In this document: positions 22,961-33,314 of the stretch, in pieces
How the letters are laid out: every line of letters starts with the position of its first letter
How positions within the stretch are numbered: position 1 is the stretch's first letter
DNA from: Zeugodacus cucurbitae
Taxonomy: Eukaryota; Arthropoda; Insecta; Diptera; Tephritidae
Assembly (NCBI RefSeq): GCF_028554725.1
Contig: NC_071672.1
Span: 32,570,944-32,634,943 of the forward strand
DNA: 64,000 bases
Direction of reading: 5' to 3'
Program-made: the position numbers and the translations under genes
The notes under the pieces: model-generated
The model's database searches: none
The model's input: the letters and a program-made list of their open reading frames with translations, nothing else
Told to the model about the DNA's origin: nothing

Positions 22961-24388
22961 TCTAGGTTTAGCAATTCTCTTTTCATATCGTATAGTGTTA
23001 ACTGTTTTCAGTATTTGTTGAACACTTCGATTGGTGATTAGTAGAGACAATTGACACGAACTTATTAACCGCCAAATGCCTCCTCAATAGTAAGTTTGAT
23101 ACCCTGTGGCATTTCTATATAAAAATTGATTTGTGGCAGGCGTTTAATATATTTATGCGAATATTTACCTTCTTTGATATAAATAAATAAACAAATGTAT
23201 GTCTGGACAATCAATTTTCAATCGATCTGCAACGAATCGCGTCAAACAATGAAATATCGCATATATGTACGAATTTCGCATTAGCTAAGCCGAGAATTAT
23301 AAAAAATTTACACCAACAGTATTTACATGTAATTGTTATTCACAAAATGAGAAAACGTTATAAGGAAAATATTTAAAGACCTTCTGAAAAAATACAATAA
23401 TAAAATAAATATTAACTATAATCCTGATTTGTCCATATATTCCATTTTAGTATTCTGTCTTTCAGTGCTGCAGTTTGGTTTATTAATTATTAATTTTTTA
23501 TACCAGTTCAGTTCGCCTTTCTTGAGTAAATTTGAAATAGCTTTCTTCAAATCTATAATTTTCATAGGCCTTCCATTTGACAGTGGTTGAAATACGAACC
23601 AGTTGTTTTTCTCTTTAATGATTGAATACCAGCCATTTCTTGTAACACTCTTTCAAGCTTTTTATATAAGTATTTTAGTATGCGGTCCGCTCCTAGTACT
23701 TTTAATTGAGTATCATAATACTTTGTGATAACTAGGTTCCTTCTTTTTTCTTTCTCCAGTCAGCTGGGAGAAAACTATGTCCCCTCAGAGGATAAAATAG
23801 CGTTATATCTCTAAGTGGTGTGGTGGAGTGAAAATATAAAATGTAAAATGTTTGTATGCTGCCCACCATACCCAACGCAGAATAGCCTATAGTGAAATAA
23901 GTAAAGTTTAATGTAATAATTGTAAACTGCAGACCCTACTTCAGTGGTACCGCTTGCTGATTGAGATTTAAGTCAAGTGGAGAACACTGGATTTCTGGAC
24001 TCTAAATATCCATTCAACTATCGCGTTCAGTTCAAAATCCTAACATTAATCACAAGACTGCATACTTAGTTAAAAAAAAAAAAAAAAAATGAAAAGTGTA
24101 GATCGCTTTTGAAAATACCCTCCTCATATATAATAATATATGTTAGATATCTCCTGGTATGGATAATGCATTGAGTACTCTGTAGGTTTCAAACGGCATC
24201 TGTACGTGTTGATGGTTATGAAAGAACACAGTCTATTACAATTTATGGTAGATAAGGTCTCTCAGCAGTTCTTATAAAACAGTAGCGCACACTTACACGC
24301 AAACAGTACACACTTATATATGTACATAAATGTGCCCATTTGATTGTTATTATTTTAATTTGTGTTTTTGACCATGTACTAATTACAG
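22961..24388. other. Intron stretch with one possible decayed coding remnant
   Basis: Mostly AT-rich DNA. At 23430-23700 the - strand reads two short overlapping open pieces in different frames (one containing LKKAISNLLKKGELNW, the other LYKKLERVLQEMAGI). They could be a worn transposon or foreign coding segment; I do not recognise the family. A poly-A run lies at 24069-24089. Confidence 0.3.
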
Positions 24389-24421
24389 TTGTTGAGACCA
24401 GGCGAAGTTGGCGAAGGACAG
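24389..24421 (+). CDS. bt: Micro-exon b (RPGEV type)
   Basis: An exon of 33 nt with strong acceptor (ctaattacag) and donor (gtgaga), phase 0, reading LLRPGEVGEGQ. It shares the core RPGEV with the micro-exons at 20188 and 27984. It is 4.2 kb from the first and 3.6 kb from the third. A length divisible by three, with paralogues in neighbouring introns, points to exon duplication giving optional linker units. Confidence 0.72.
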
Positions 24422-24825
24422 GTGAGAGCGTACAACCAAGTCGCAATATTCAAGAAAGTTGCTGTTTTTTTGCGGTTGTTTGTTTTGAATATGTAGAGTA
24501 GTTTGGTTTGAAGTACATATAAATGCCCATAATACGAGCACATAGCACTTAATTATTAATTAAACACGCATGACCACACCAAGTTTGTTCACATATAAGC
24601 TTCCATAGTAGTTGTAGTTGTAGTCGTTGAGTCTCTTTGCAAAATTATTATAAATTATTCGTAGAATTTTACATTTCATTGGCTTTATGATTTTATCAGA
24701 CACATACACACACACACACAAATGCTAGTTAAGTAACTTACACGCAAACATTGTAACGCATCTAAATTGTATACACACAAAGTCCATTATATCTGATATA
24801 TACCATATGAATAGTATATTAGGTA

Positions 24826-24996
24826 CAGTAATCCCCGCTTAAGTGACCTTCTTAATATGCAAGACTTTTGAGACGATTAAACGGGAAAAGCATTTAAATG
24901 AATCCCGCTTAAGTGCCTCGAGGTACTGACCAAGCTTTTTCTCAAATACTACGAGATAATATTTTTTTTCTTTTTGAACGAAAGCGGGGATCACTG
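24826..24996. mobile_element. 171-bp pogo-like MITE with TA target duplication
   Basis: The left end CAGTAATCCCCGCTTAAGTG and right end (aaagcggggatcactg) are inverted copies, each flanked by TA (24824-24825, 24997-24998). It has no coding capacity. An end fragment of the same type (acttaagcggggatcactgta) is embedded at 30950-30970. Confidence 0.75.
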
Positions 24997-24999
24997 TAT

Positions 25000-25630
25000 A
25001 TACGTTTTTTACAAACTCAACTATGCACGGATCTTAGCATGAAAGAAGAAACTTTTTACGTTTATTAAGGGCTGAAAATAAGCGTATTTTAAAATTTGTG
25101 TATTAATATAATCAAAGATATATTACATTTAGACAATCAAAGATATTACCGTATTTTGTGAAATTTGTGTCACAAAATTCCAAAAACTCAACCGTTAGCA
25201 AGTCAACCATGACGTTTAAAAAATGATGTTTAAAAAAAATAAATGCGCTCGCCGTGCACAGCATAACTCATTATGGGTTCAACCAAAATCAATAAACCAA
25301 GAACATTTCGTCAAAACTCAAATTTTTGGTTCTAAAAATATAATTGTAATAAAAATAAACAGAAAATCCTTCGTTCATTAACTAATTAATATTATTCCAA
25401 AGATGTGTGCAAAATTTGAAAAAAAAAATCTGAGATATCGTGTTCACCGAATTGAAAAATTGAGGTTTGAATTAAACGCGTTTAAAGTTTTACATTCAAA
25501 CTGACGTAGTCTATTGTGAAAAAGGCCTAACCTCTGTGTGTGATACAACATTGCCACAATAACAAAGGTGATTGATAGAGTAACCTAATCACATAATAAC
25601 ACTACACGCCAAAATCACGGATTTTTCTTG
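25000..25630. other. Intron stretch, nothing clear
   Basis: AT-rich. The stretch 25220-25320 (gcgctcgccgtgcacagcat ... caaccaaaatcaataaacca) resembles 15715-15790, so it is probably part of another dispersed repeat. No gene is seen. Confidence 0.4.
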
Positions 25631-25639
25631 AGTATGGGA

Positions 25640-26370
25640 CCAAATACATTCGCTTCGCTTTTGACTAAATTCTCCCAAAGTTGGATTTCAATAGCCAGGT
25701 GACACTCCTGGCCTTATCGTCGCCCGTGACTACTGTCAGCGTAGTTCACAACGGCAAGAAGGCATTGAGCTCACTGCAAGACAAACTCCACCTAACTGGG
25801 TTCCCGGCCACATGGAACATTTTCGTTAGCAGACGAGTTGGCAAAGCCAGCTTTCTAGCTGTTCCATGCAGCTCCATGCACGATAGGATAGATCAGGGGA
25901 GAGCTTAATACACAATTTGAACAATTTGCTGAGAACAGTTGGAAATATAAAACTAAATGCACAATAACTATGCATATATGGCCATAATATGAAAAGTTAA
26001 GAACTAGGGACTTATTAAATAGGTACAGGAAAAATATTTTCAGACTTGCAGCTACCATAATGGGACATTGTTCATTAAGAGAACATGCGATAAATATACT
26101 TACAAGAACAATTGCCGCGACTGTGTACTAGAAGGGAATAAGGAAACAATTTTCCGCTTTCTCTGTGAATGTCCAGCTCTATCGCAGATCCGTCACAGAA
26201 AACTTGGAATTCAAAAGGCAAAAAACCTTGAATGGTTGTCCACAAGAAGTATAACGGAAATAAGTAGCTTCACCGAAAGCATTAAATGGATTCTACTTAT
26301 GAGTCCAACTACCGGTAAAAATTGGATTTGGTTCAATACTCCGCCGAGTGTTGTACATTGAACATTGTAC
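25640..26370 (+). mobile_element. Fragment of a non-LTR retrotransposon carrying an RNase H end
   Basis: On the + strand, broken frames give NWVPGH followed after a gap by a C-terminal Cys/His-type segment (CRDCVLEG ... FLCECPALSQIRHRKLGI). The WVPGH block is typical of the RNase H domain of LOA/I-type retrotransposons and of the same type as 36659 in the LOA-like element here, but the sequence is different. It is a decayed 3' fragment. Confidence 0.65.
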
Positions 26371-27104
26371 ATGAATTGTACTGAAATTTAGATTTTCCCA
26401 CGCCCGTGCATAGCCCATTTTGTGAGTACCCTTGTCTATTACGAATTGAACACATTTTGCAAAACATACGCTAGCATAACTACATAAAACAATGTTTCAC
26501 AATTTGTGCAGTTATGCAAACATATTAAAATACACAAACACATTGTTACGCTAAAAACTTGATATGTTTGTAGTGCACATTGGAACATGCTGCTCAGTAG
26601 TACGAACGTATGTATTTTTCTATACAATCATGTGCATGTTGATAGTATTGATGTTGATATACAGCTTTTTGAATGCAATTATTAGAATTGAATGCTAAAG
26701 TTTCAACTACTGAATGTTGCAAATACAATTATTTCGCTGGTTAAAAAATTTTAAATTCACCTTCTGAACGCGTTATACTAATTTAAATAAGTACGATTGT
26801 AGCGAGAATGTGATAGTGAATGTGTGATTAGTGTGCCTTCTGATATTAATTGACATTAATTTTTTTTTTTAAACTTTGCTCAGTTTTACTTGAATCGTAT
26901 ATTTAAAAGTCATGAACTTATCTAGTTTTAGTCTAGTTTTTATTTGAGAAATATGCGAATTCGGATTTCTTGTAGAAGGGTAACGAGGAAAAATAAACGA
27001 ATGCGCTCGATTGAATTACCAATATTTTTATATTTTCTGTACTTACAAATGCATGTTCTTTTGCGCTGCGACTCCAATATTTTTGCGGAGAAATCATTTT
27101 GTTA
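26371..27104. other. Intron stretch, nothing recognised
   Basis: AT-rich intron sequence without visible coding, repeat ends or splice-bounded open segments. Confidence 0.5.
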
Positions 27105-27688
27105 TAAAGGGTGATCCATTTCGAGTTAAAGATTATCACTTTCAAATGATACTACGGCTACGTCTCAGTTGGTCCATCCGTCGAGTCCAATTTTCGGTGA
27201 CTCTTTCGAGCATTTCAACTTGTAACTGGCGAATGACAAGCGTGATGTTCTGCTCCAACGCCTAGATCGAAGCGGGATTGTCCGCATAGACTTTAGACTT
27301 TTCATATCCCCACATGAAAGGGTCTAACGGTGTGATATCACATGATCCTGATGGCCAATCGATCGGCCCAAAACGTGTAATTATCTGCTCACCTTTTTCT
27401 TGTTTTTTTCAATAAATTCGTTAAATGGTGCGATGTGTGGGAAGTAGCGTCCTCTTGTTAAAACCAAATGTCGCCGAGATCACGAGCTTAAATTTTAGCC
27501 ATCAAATAGTCGAGTATCATGTCCCGATAACGGTCGCCATTGACGGTTACGTTCTTCCCGGCATCATTTTAGAATAAATATGAACCGGTGATTGCACCTC
27601 ACAAACCACATAAAAACCGTTGTTGCTTGACACAACTCAGGCGTGATCTATTGAAAAAAATTCATTTACTTGGATCACCCTTAATAAT
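27105..27688 (-). mobile_element. Internally deleted mariner-like element with both ends
   Basis: The left end aaagggtgatcc and right end ggatcaccctt are inverted copies about 580 bp apart. The - strand keeps transposase pieces: after the end, the C-terminal part (RVTENWTRRMDQLR region), then the DIT(S)PLDPFMWGY-type block near 27300-27340, then an N-terminal catalytic piece; stops and a deletion break it. The same family occurs at 15455, 30903 and 35780. Confidence 0.75.
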
Positions 27689-27689
27689 T

Positions 27690-27770
27690 GGATTGAAGAT
27701 TTGGTACACTGACAGTAGCGACATCCAATTTTAAAACATTTCCCAATCAAAAACCTTTACACCTTACAAG
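27690..27770. repeat. Copy of a dispersed repeat block
   Basis: The sequence attggattgaagatttggta and following 60 nt match 14972-15045 closely. It directly abuts the right end of the mariner-like element, suggesting that the mariner inserted in or beside this repeat. Confidence 0.6.
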
Positions 27771-27983
27771 CTCACTTACGTGTGCTTACTATGTAGGTAC
27801 AAAGGTGCCATATACACATATAGCCAATTTGTTGCAGTTATTTATAAAGTCTGTAGGGCGCATACGCACACTGCCACATACATGCACATTACAACAAATA
27901 CAACAGTATGAAACAATTATTGTATATGTATATTTATGTGTTACAATCTATTAATTGTTTATGCTGTTTATCCGTAGAAAAAG

Positions 27984-28019
27984 AATCAACGTCCTGGCGA
28001 AGTTGGTGACACTAAACAG
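27984..28019 (+). CDS. bt: Micro-exon c (RPGEV type), weak donor
   Basis: 36 nt in phase 0 read NQRPGEVGDTKQ, following AG at 27982-27983 (a second AG at 27976-27977 would add two Lys codons) and ending at a GT with poor consensus (gttata). Similarity to micro-exon b (RPGEVG) supports it as a real duplicated unit. The weak donor suggests low or regulated inclusion, or decay. Confidence 0.55.
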
Positions 28020-28665
28020 GTTATAGCAATATTTATATTATAAAATGGCTTCAATTGCAAACTATCTGCTATCTAAAAGTTCCAATGTTATTTTCGCATT
28101 TATCGAAGTGCTAAAATTTATCCGTATTCATTTTGTAAATAAAAACCCAAATTACGCAAATGATATTGGACATGTAATATATTGTAATTGCTCACACATT
28201 CATATATGTATAATACATACTTGTAAATAATGATAATGATAAATGCCTCCAGTGAAGAGGATGTTAAGTAGTACAATACTTGCTTTTATACCACTTTTAT
28301 AAGTTAATTTACAAATGTGTAAATTTCCGGGTTTCACAGGTTTTCGGATGACAAGAACTGTCTTTCGCATGGTTCAGTTGACAATATATTATATACTTGT
28401 AAATTTTGCTAAACCTATATATACATATATCGTTTCGTATGCCTCTAATGGACAGATGTAGTTTCTTTAAACAAACATTTTATCCCGCATTTTTTTAACT
28501 TTCGACAATCAATTAAAAATTTAAAAAGAAATTTAAAGCTTTTCTTCAACAAAACAGGAGCGAATTTTTTTCAAATGTGTTCAAATTATTACAATTTGGT
28601 ATATTCAATAATTTTGAGATCAAAATTCATAAAAAAGTAATATTAAAGTTTATCTATCTCAATCT
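28020..28665. other. Intron stretch, nothing recognised
   Basis: AT-rich sequence without clear coding or repeat structure. Confidence 0.5.
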
Positions 28666-28669
28666 AATG

Positions 28670-29160
28670 GGAAATATCTCAATCAATACTTTGTTGCACC
28701 TCCTTTTGCTTTAATTACCGCCCTAATCCTTGCTGGCATTGACGATATAAGCTTTTGCAGTAATCCGACCGCCATCATCATACCACCACCATCCGATCCA
28801 AAGATATTGAACTTGGTTTCATCCGAGCAAATGACGGTCTGTCACTGATTGGTCCACCGACCAATTTTCATGCTCTTTCGTGCATAGATACCGATTTTTT
28901 TCTCATTCGCTTACTTCAAACAATTTTTTTTTGCTGGACGTCGACCGTTGAATACTGCCTCCCTGCGATTTCGGCGAATCATAGGTGCAGCCAGTACCGA
29001 ATGAGCCTGTCTTGGGCGACTGTCGCTTTTCGTACCCTTCCCTTTGCGAGCAAAAGAACATATCTGCTGAAATTTTTTGTTGAAATCTGCAATAGAAGTC
29101 TGACCGAAACCGATAATGCCCTATATTTGCCTTGAACTTTGATCCTGCTGTCATATGATT
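28670..29160 (-). mobile_element. Internally deleted Tc1-family remnant
   Basis: Read on the - strand, the first catalytic block SDETKFNIFGSDG (28790-28840) runs directly into the protein's C-terminal end (LLQKLISSMPARIRAVI then KAKGG), so the middle with the second Asp and the Glu is deleted. The N-terminal helix-turn-helix part lies at 28900-29150 with shifts. A second fragment is at 32215-32335. Confidence 0.75.
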
Positions 29161-30121
29161 ATTATTTGCCCTTCAGCGGCATCAGTTATTTGTCACTTTT
29201 TACAAACACAATTGATATTTCACTGATGAAAATCCACTATTTACATCACATATATGTAACTAACATTAAACACTGAGATATCAACCATTTGTTAAGTCAA
29301 CTTAAGTTAAGTTACTAGTAATAATTTTAGTGTTCTCACACAAATATTTAATATCAGATTTGCGAGTAGATATGCCAAATTAGCATGAATGATGTTGGTC
29401 CTTAAAAATACTCGTGACGTTAATGTATTGCTAAAAATACTTCATATGCTCCCACACTCCAGCATAGCGGCGATACGATGGAAGACAGTTTGAAAAAGTT
29501 TGTCATAGTTTCCAGCTGCCAACCAGCGCTTCGTACAGCTTCTTCTTCTAACTGTTGTATCTTTAGAACGACTTAAAAGTTTTAAAAATCACTTTACTAT
29601 CGTGTTCTAGACATGTTAAGAGCGCAATTTATAAAAAAAAAATTAAATACGAGAGTAGCATGGGCGCTTTTCAAATTAATGTGTATAACTTTTTATCTAA
29701 ACGTATGTATACATTTTTTAAAAAAAAGTTGCTGAAGCCAATTTCATTTTTCCAACCAGAGCACATTTTTAGTAGAATAAAGTTAGATAATATGTTGCGT
29801 GTTTATAAAAATCATAAATCTTAAATTTATTCATACCATATAGTAGTAGTTTGTGTTTTTGTAGTTTGGACTGTAGTGTTGAGCATTGTTGAATTGTAGT
29901 TACGTAAAATATTGATTGTTCTATTGCATTGTTTTCTCACCCGTTTGAAATATTTGTGAATTTTAGATTAACTCCTATATATATGCTATATATGTATATA
30001 TAAAACCGTTTAAACAATTAATGTATTAATAATATTTTTATGTTTTCAATTAAATCTCCTACGCCATCTATTTCCACCATGTACAATTTATGTTTGTGAT
30101 GTTCTTGTTTGGAATAAATAG
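29161..30121. other. Intron stretch, nothing recognised
   Basis: AT-rich. No open segment with usable splice sites, and no repeat ends found apart from short A and T runs. Confidence 0.5.
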
Positions 30122-30269
30122 CGTCGTAGAACGTCCATTGATGTACGTCGGCCCAGTGTGCAAGATCTTGAAGATTTAATTAACAAACCATCGACACCAT
30201 TGCGTGAAGTCGGTGATGGTGGTCCACCACAAATTATTGATGTACAGGAGTCATATTCAGTTGTAGAAG
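30122..30269 (+). CDS. bt: Projectin exon: R-R-x-S linker leading into Ig domain
   Basis: A 148-nt exon entered in phase 0 and left in phase 1 (donor gtaagt at 30270). The peptide starts RRRTSIDVRRPSVQDLEDL and continues through INKPSTPLREVGDGGPPQI to the first strand of an Ig domain (QESYSVVE). Two more R-R-x-S/T sites (RRRTS, RRPSV) extend the series begun in linker exon 3. It is the first exon in this stretch that cannot be skipped without breaking frame, so upstream cassette variation must end here. The splice to 31535 restores VVE-D-STAYMTVG. Confidence 0.9.
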
Positions 30270-31534
30270 GTAAGTACATCATTGCAAAGATTCATACCAT
30301 TATTACGTATAGACCATTTCAGCATAAGTACATACATATAACTTTTTAGTAACAAAGTAACGTGATTTCGTTAAATGCTTAATGAGGATATTCAACGCTC
30401 CTGAATTTTATTGAAAGTAAATTACAAATGTAGTTGTAAATTAATCGAATCCAATTTCATACCTAAAATAATCAAGAATTCTTCCTAACTGGTACCCGAT
30501 AACGCCAGTCAAAACGGCAATCGACATTTCTTCGAAATTTCTTATTGATCTGAAAAGAAAATCAATACTTCCTTATACATGCAGGTAAACTTTGCTATTC
30601 GCAATACTGCGGTTGGAACAGCACGACACCCATGCTTTCGGCGAACTTGCCATGTTAGACATTAGGGTCTTCTTTGCGTTCCATACCTGAGAACGGACAA
30701 GCAATTTTAGACCTTTTTTACCTAACCGAACCTAAACTGATAGGCAGACCTGGTATAATGGGACTCAGTACTCACGAGCGGACCTCAACTTAAAAGCACA
30801 ACTTTAATCGTTCCTATTATTTCTTCCCTATATATTTACAAATTATAACTGGAAAATTTGTATGCAAAATTATTTTCGTGCGTAATATTTGGATAGCAAA
30901 TAAAGGGTGATCTATTTCGAGTTTCCCTACTTAAAAAAACGGTAACTTCACTTAAGCGGGGATCACTGTATATATCAACCGAGGATTCCACCGGGGTCAT
31001 GCTGGGTCTCAAGATGCGTGATGGGTTTACAGAACGTGAATTGCGTAATAATGTTGAACAATTTGTAAACGTTGTTTCCATGATGAAATGCCACAAAATA
31101 CTGCACAAATATAACATGACAGCTTCACACGACTCACGCGTGATCTGTCAAAAAATGCTATTGAAAAAAGTACCTCTACTTGGATCACCCGCTAGTATTA
31201 AATAAATCATATGACATAATGTAATATAAACTTAGAAATTAAAATTAAATTTTGTCCGTATACCTCTGTAGGGGTAACCGGTTATCCCTTAATACTCAAA
31301 CCTACTTTATACTGCATATATGTATACTGAATCTACAGCAAATGTATGTAAGTATGCTTTCCTCATGACTCATTGTTTTCTTCTGACTGTGTCTTTATAT
31401 GCTTATAGGAACTCGCTGGCTTATACCATATATTATGTTATATGTTTATATGTTTATATGTCATTACTGTTATTATGTATATTCACAATGTATGTTTTCT
31501 CATTACTTGCACATTTTAATGTACATAAATGTAG
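30270..31534 (+). other. bt: bt intron with a mariner remnant
   Basis: Apart from the mariner fragment at 30903-31193 I see no gene. 30270-30900 and 31200-31534 are AT-rich and unremarkable; the acceptor is cataaatgtag at 31534. Confidence 0.6.
30903..31193 (-). mobile_element. Mariner-like remnant with embedded pogo-type end
   Basis: It begins aaagggtgatctatttcgag and ends ttggatcaccc, the ends of the mariner family. Near 30950-30970 it contains acttaagcggggatcactgt, the terminus of the pogo-like MITE at 24826. The rest matches the 5' transposase region (- strand) seen at 41500-41660. Only about 290 bp remain. Confidence 0.6.
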
Positions 31535-31908
31535 ACTCGACGGCTTATATGACAGTGGGCGTGGAAGGTAATCCAGCGCCAACATTTAGATTCTACAAAG
31601 GTGTCAGCGAAATCATTGAAGGTGGCCGTTTTAAGTTCCTTACCGATGGTCAAAGCAATACGATTACACTCTGTATGCGCAAGTGTAAGCCCAATGATGA
31701 GGGCAAATATAAAGTTGTTGTGTCAAATATACACGGCGAAGATTCAGCCGAAATGCAATTGTATGTATCCGATTCGAGTGGTATGGATTTCCGTGCCATG
31801 CTAAAAAAACGTCGTTATCAAAAATGGGACAAAGAAGAAGAAGATCCCAATTGGGGTGAATTAAAACAAACTGAAAAACCATTGCCGACACTCAAAAAAG
31901 TAGAGAGG
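31535..31908 (+). CDS. bt: Projectin exon: first Ig of the second Ig stretch plus linker
   Basis: A 374-nt exon, phase 1 in, phase 0 out (donor gtaaga). It completes an Ig domain: TAYMTVGVEGNPAPTFRF, then ITLCMRKCKPNDEGKYKVVV (the D-x-G-x-Y motif) and the last strand EDSAEMQLYV. After it comes the linker SSGMDFRAMLKKRRYQKW and a charged stretch ending PLPTLKKVER, typical of projectin/twitchin. The phase-0 end opens another cassette window: the 78-nt exon at 33237 can be included or skipped before 35443. Confidence 0.95.
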
Positions 31909-32214
31909 GTAAGAAAGTGTTCGATGCACAACCATCGACCATTGCAAATTAATTGTACAAAATTACTAAAAATACACTAACTGTGTACTAACGAAAATGC
32001 AACATATTACGATTATTCGACTTACGATTGCATAGTAATAATATGAACTAAATGAAGAACTGAATTACTTCAGCTAGTAGTTAACAAACAGCTAATGTTT
32101 TTATTTAAATAATATTTTCGTATACTCACTTATAATATGATGTATAAACATTGAAATATAATGAGCCCACAAGTTATTTGTAATAACTGATGCGGATTTA
32201 AAGTGTTTTAATAG

Positions 32215-32335
32215 ACACGACCGTCGGATGAACCTATCTTGGGCGACTATCGGGTTTCGTACCCTTCCAGACACTTTTTTTCGAACAAAAGAACCTGTCT
32301 CCCGAAATTTCTGCCCTCATTTAAGTCTGTAAAAA
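32215..32335 (-). mobile_element. Fragment of the Tc1 family seen at 28670
   Basis: The block cttgggcgactatcgggttt ... gaacctgtctcccgaaattt parallels 29008-29085. Only about 120 bp remain, with no ends. Confidence 0.5.
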
Positions 32336-32518
32336 AAATTGCCATAATTGTTTTATGAACATTTTACATATCTATGTCACGCGATATCAGCGTAATATTT
32401 CTTATATGCATTGAGTGAAATATATAATCCAAAATCGCATTCATAAATCAGACTTGAACTCACAACGAAATGTATACTATATAGTTCGAAAGCACCTTAC
32501 TTACTTTTCAAAGCACTG

Positions 32519-32615
32519 TAATAGCCTTTCGCACAGCCAAATTAATTGATTACATACTGTTATACATTTGTGTATTTACTATTCATAAGAAGTTGTTAAG
32601 GTTGGTCTGGCTAGC
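32519..32615. mobile_element. Left part of the CTTTCGCACAGC MITE
   Basis: It starts atagcctttcgcacagccaa and follows the copy at 42240-42380 (ctgttatacatttgtgt, cataagaagttg). No right terminus was found. Confidence 0.55.
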
Positions 32616-33236
32616 AGACTTGCAACATTTTCCCAATGTTTATTTCAGATCAAAAACAGCTATACTCTACTGAAAAGAAAGTAAAAATTTGTCCTTGTTT
32701 TTGGTCCACTACATTCAACAGTTCACTCTTTAATTTCAAATCAAATTAAAAATGGCAATTCATCTCGTTCCCCGCTGGCAAATAATTTTGAAATAGGATT
32801 CAATTTACGCTGCGTTTATATTGGTTATCGTTTTAGTTACAGAAAAACAATATTCTTAGATTATTTTGAGAAAAATTTTAGTAATTTGTTTTACTTGTAA
32901 TATGTTTGGCTTAAGGTACTAATCACAGTAAATTCGTCGAAGCACAAATTCTGAAAGTTCCCAAAAATATTATTAAATTTGCACATATATTAATTTTACA
33001 TAGCCTAAATAAATGCGCTGCTCTTTGTATATTACATACGCACATTAAACATATCCGGACCCCATATTATATTACACGCTGTGTTACACACACACATTTG
33101 TGTTAGATCATAAAATGAATCTGACAAACCATACATACACACACATATGTTCCCATGTCAAACTAAACTAAAAATTTAATATTTAACTTTATTTTCTATA
33201 ATCTAAAAAAATAAAAATAAAAATGTTTGTATATAG

Positions 33237-33314
33237 GCAACACGCTCACGTAGACCGTCCTTAGCAGAATTGATACCCGATTGGCCAACATTGCACCCAT
33301 TTCGACGAGAGGAG
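33237..33314 (+). CDS. bt: Projectin cassette exon with RRPS...IPDWPTL motif
   Basis: 78 nt in phase 0 at both ends, with acceptor atatag and donor gtttga at 33315. The peptide is ATRSRRPSLAELIPDWPTL followed by HPFRREE. It inserts between the linker ending KKVER and the exon starting KQESFLSPLI, so it extends the linker between the first and second Ig of this stretch. The RRPSL core is a basophilic (PKA-type) kinase consensus. From memory, the motif RRPSL..(I)PDWPTL also marks the regulatory phosphorylation linker of molluscan twitchin, which controls catch; I could not check this. It is too short for usual ORF detection. The donor is not strong, fitting regulated inclusion. Confidence 0.75.

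Larger units (their letters stand above)
31909..33236 (+). other. bt: bt intron with Tc1 and MITE fragments
   Basis: Besides the two small fragments at 32215 and 32519 it is AT-rich, with (CA)-rich patches at 33085-33150. No gene is seen. Confidence 0.55.
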
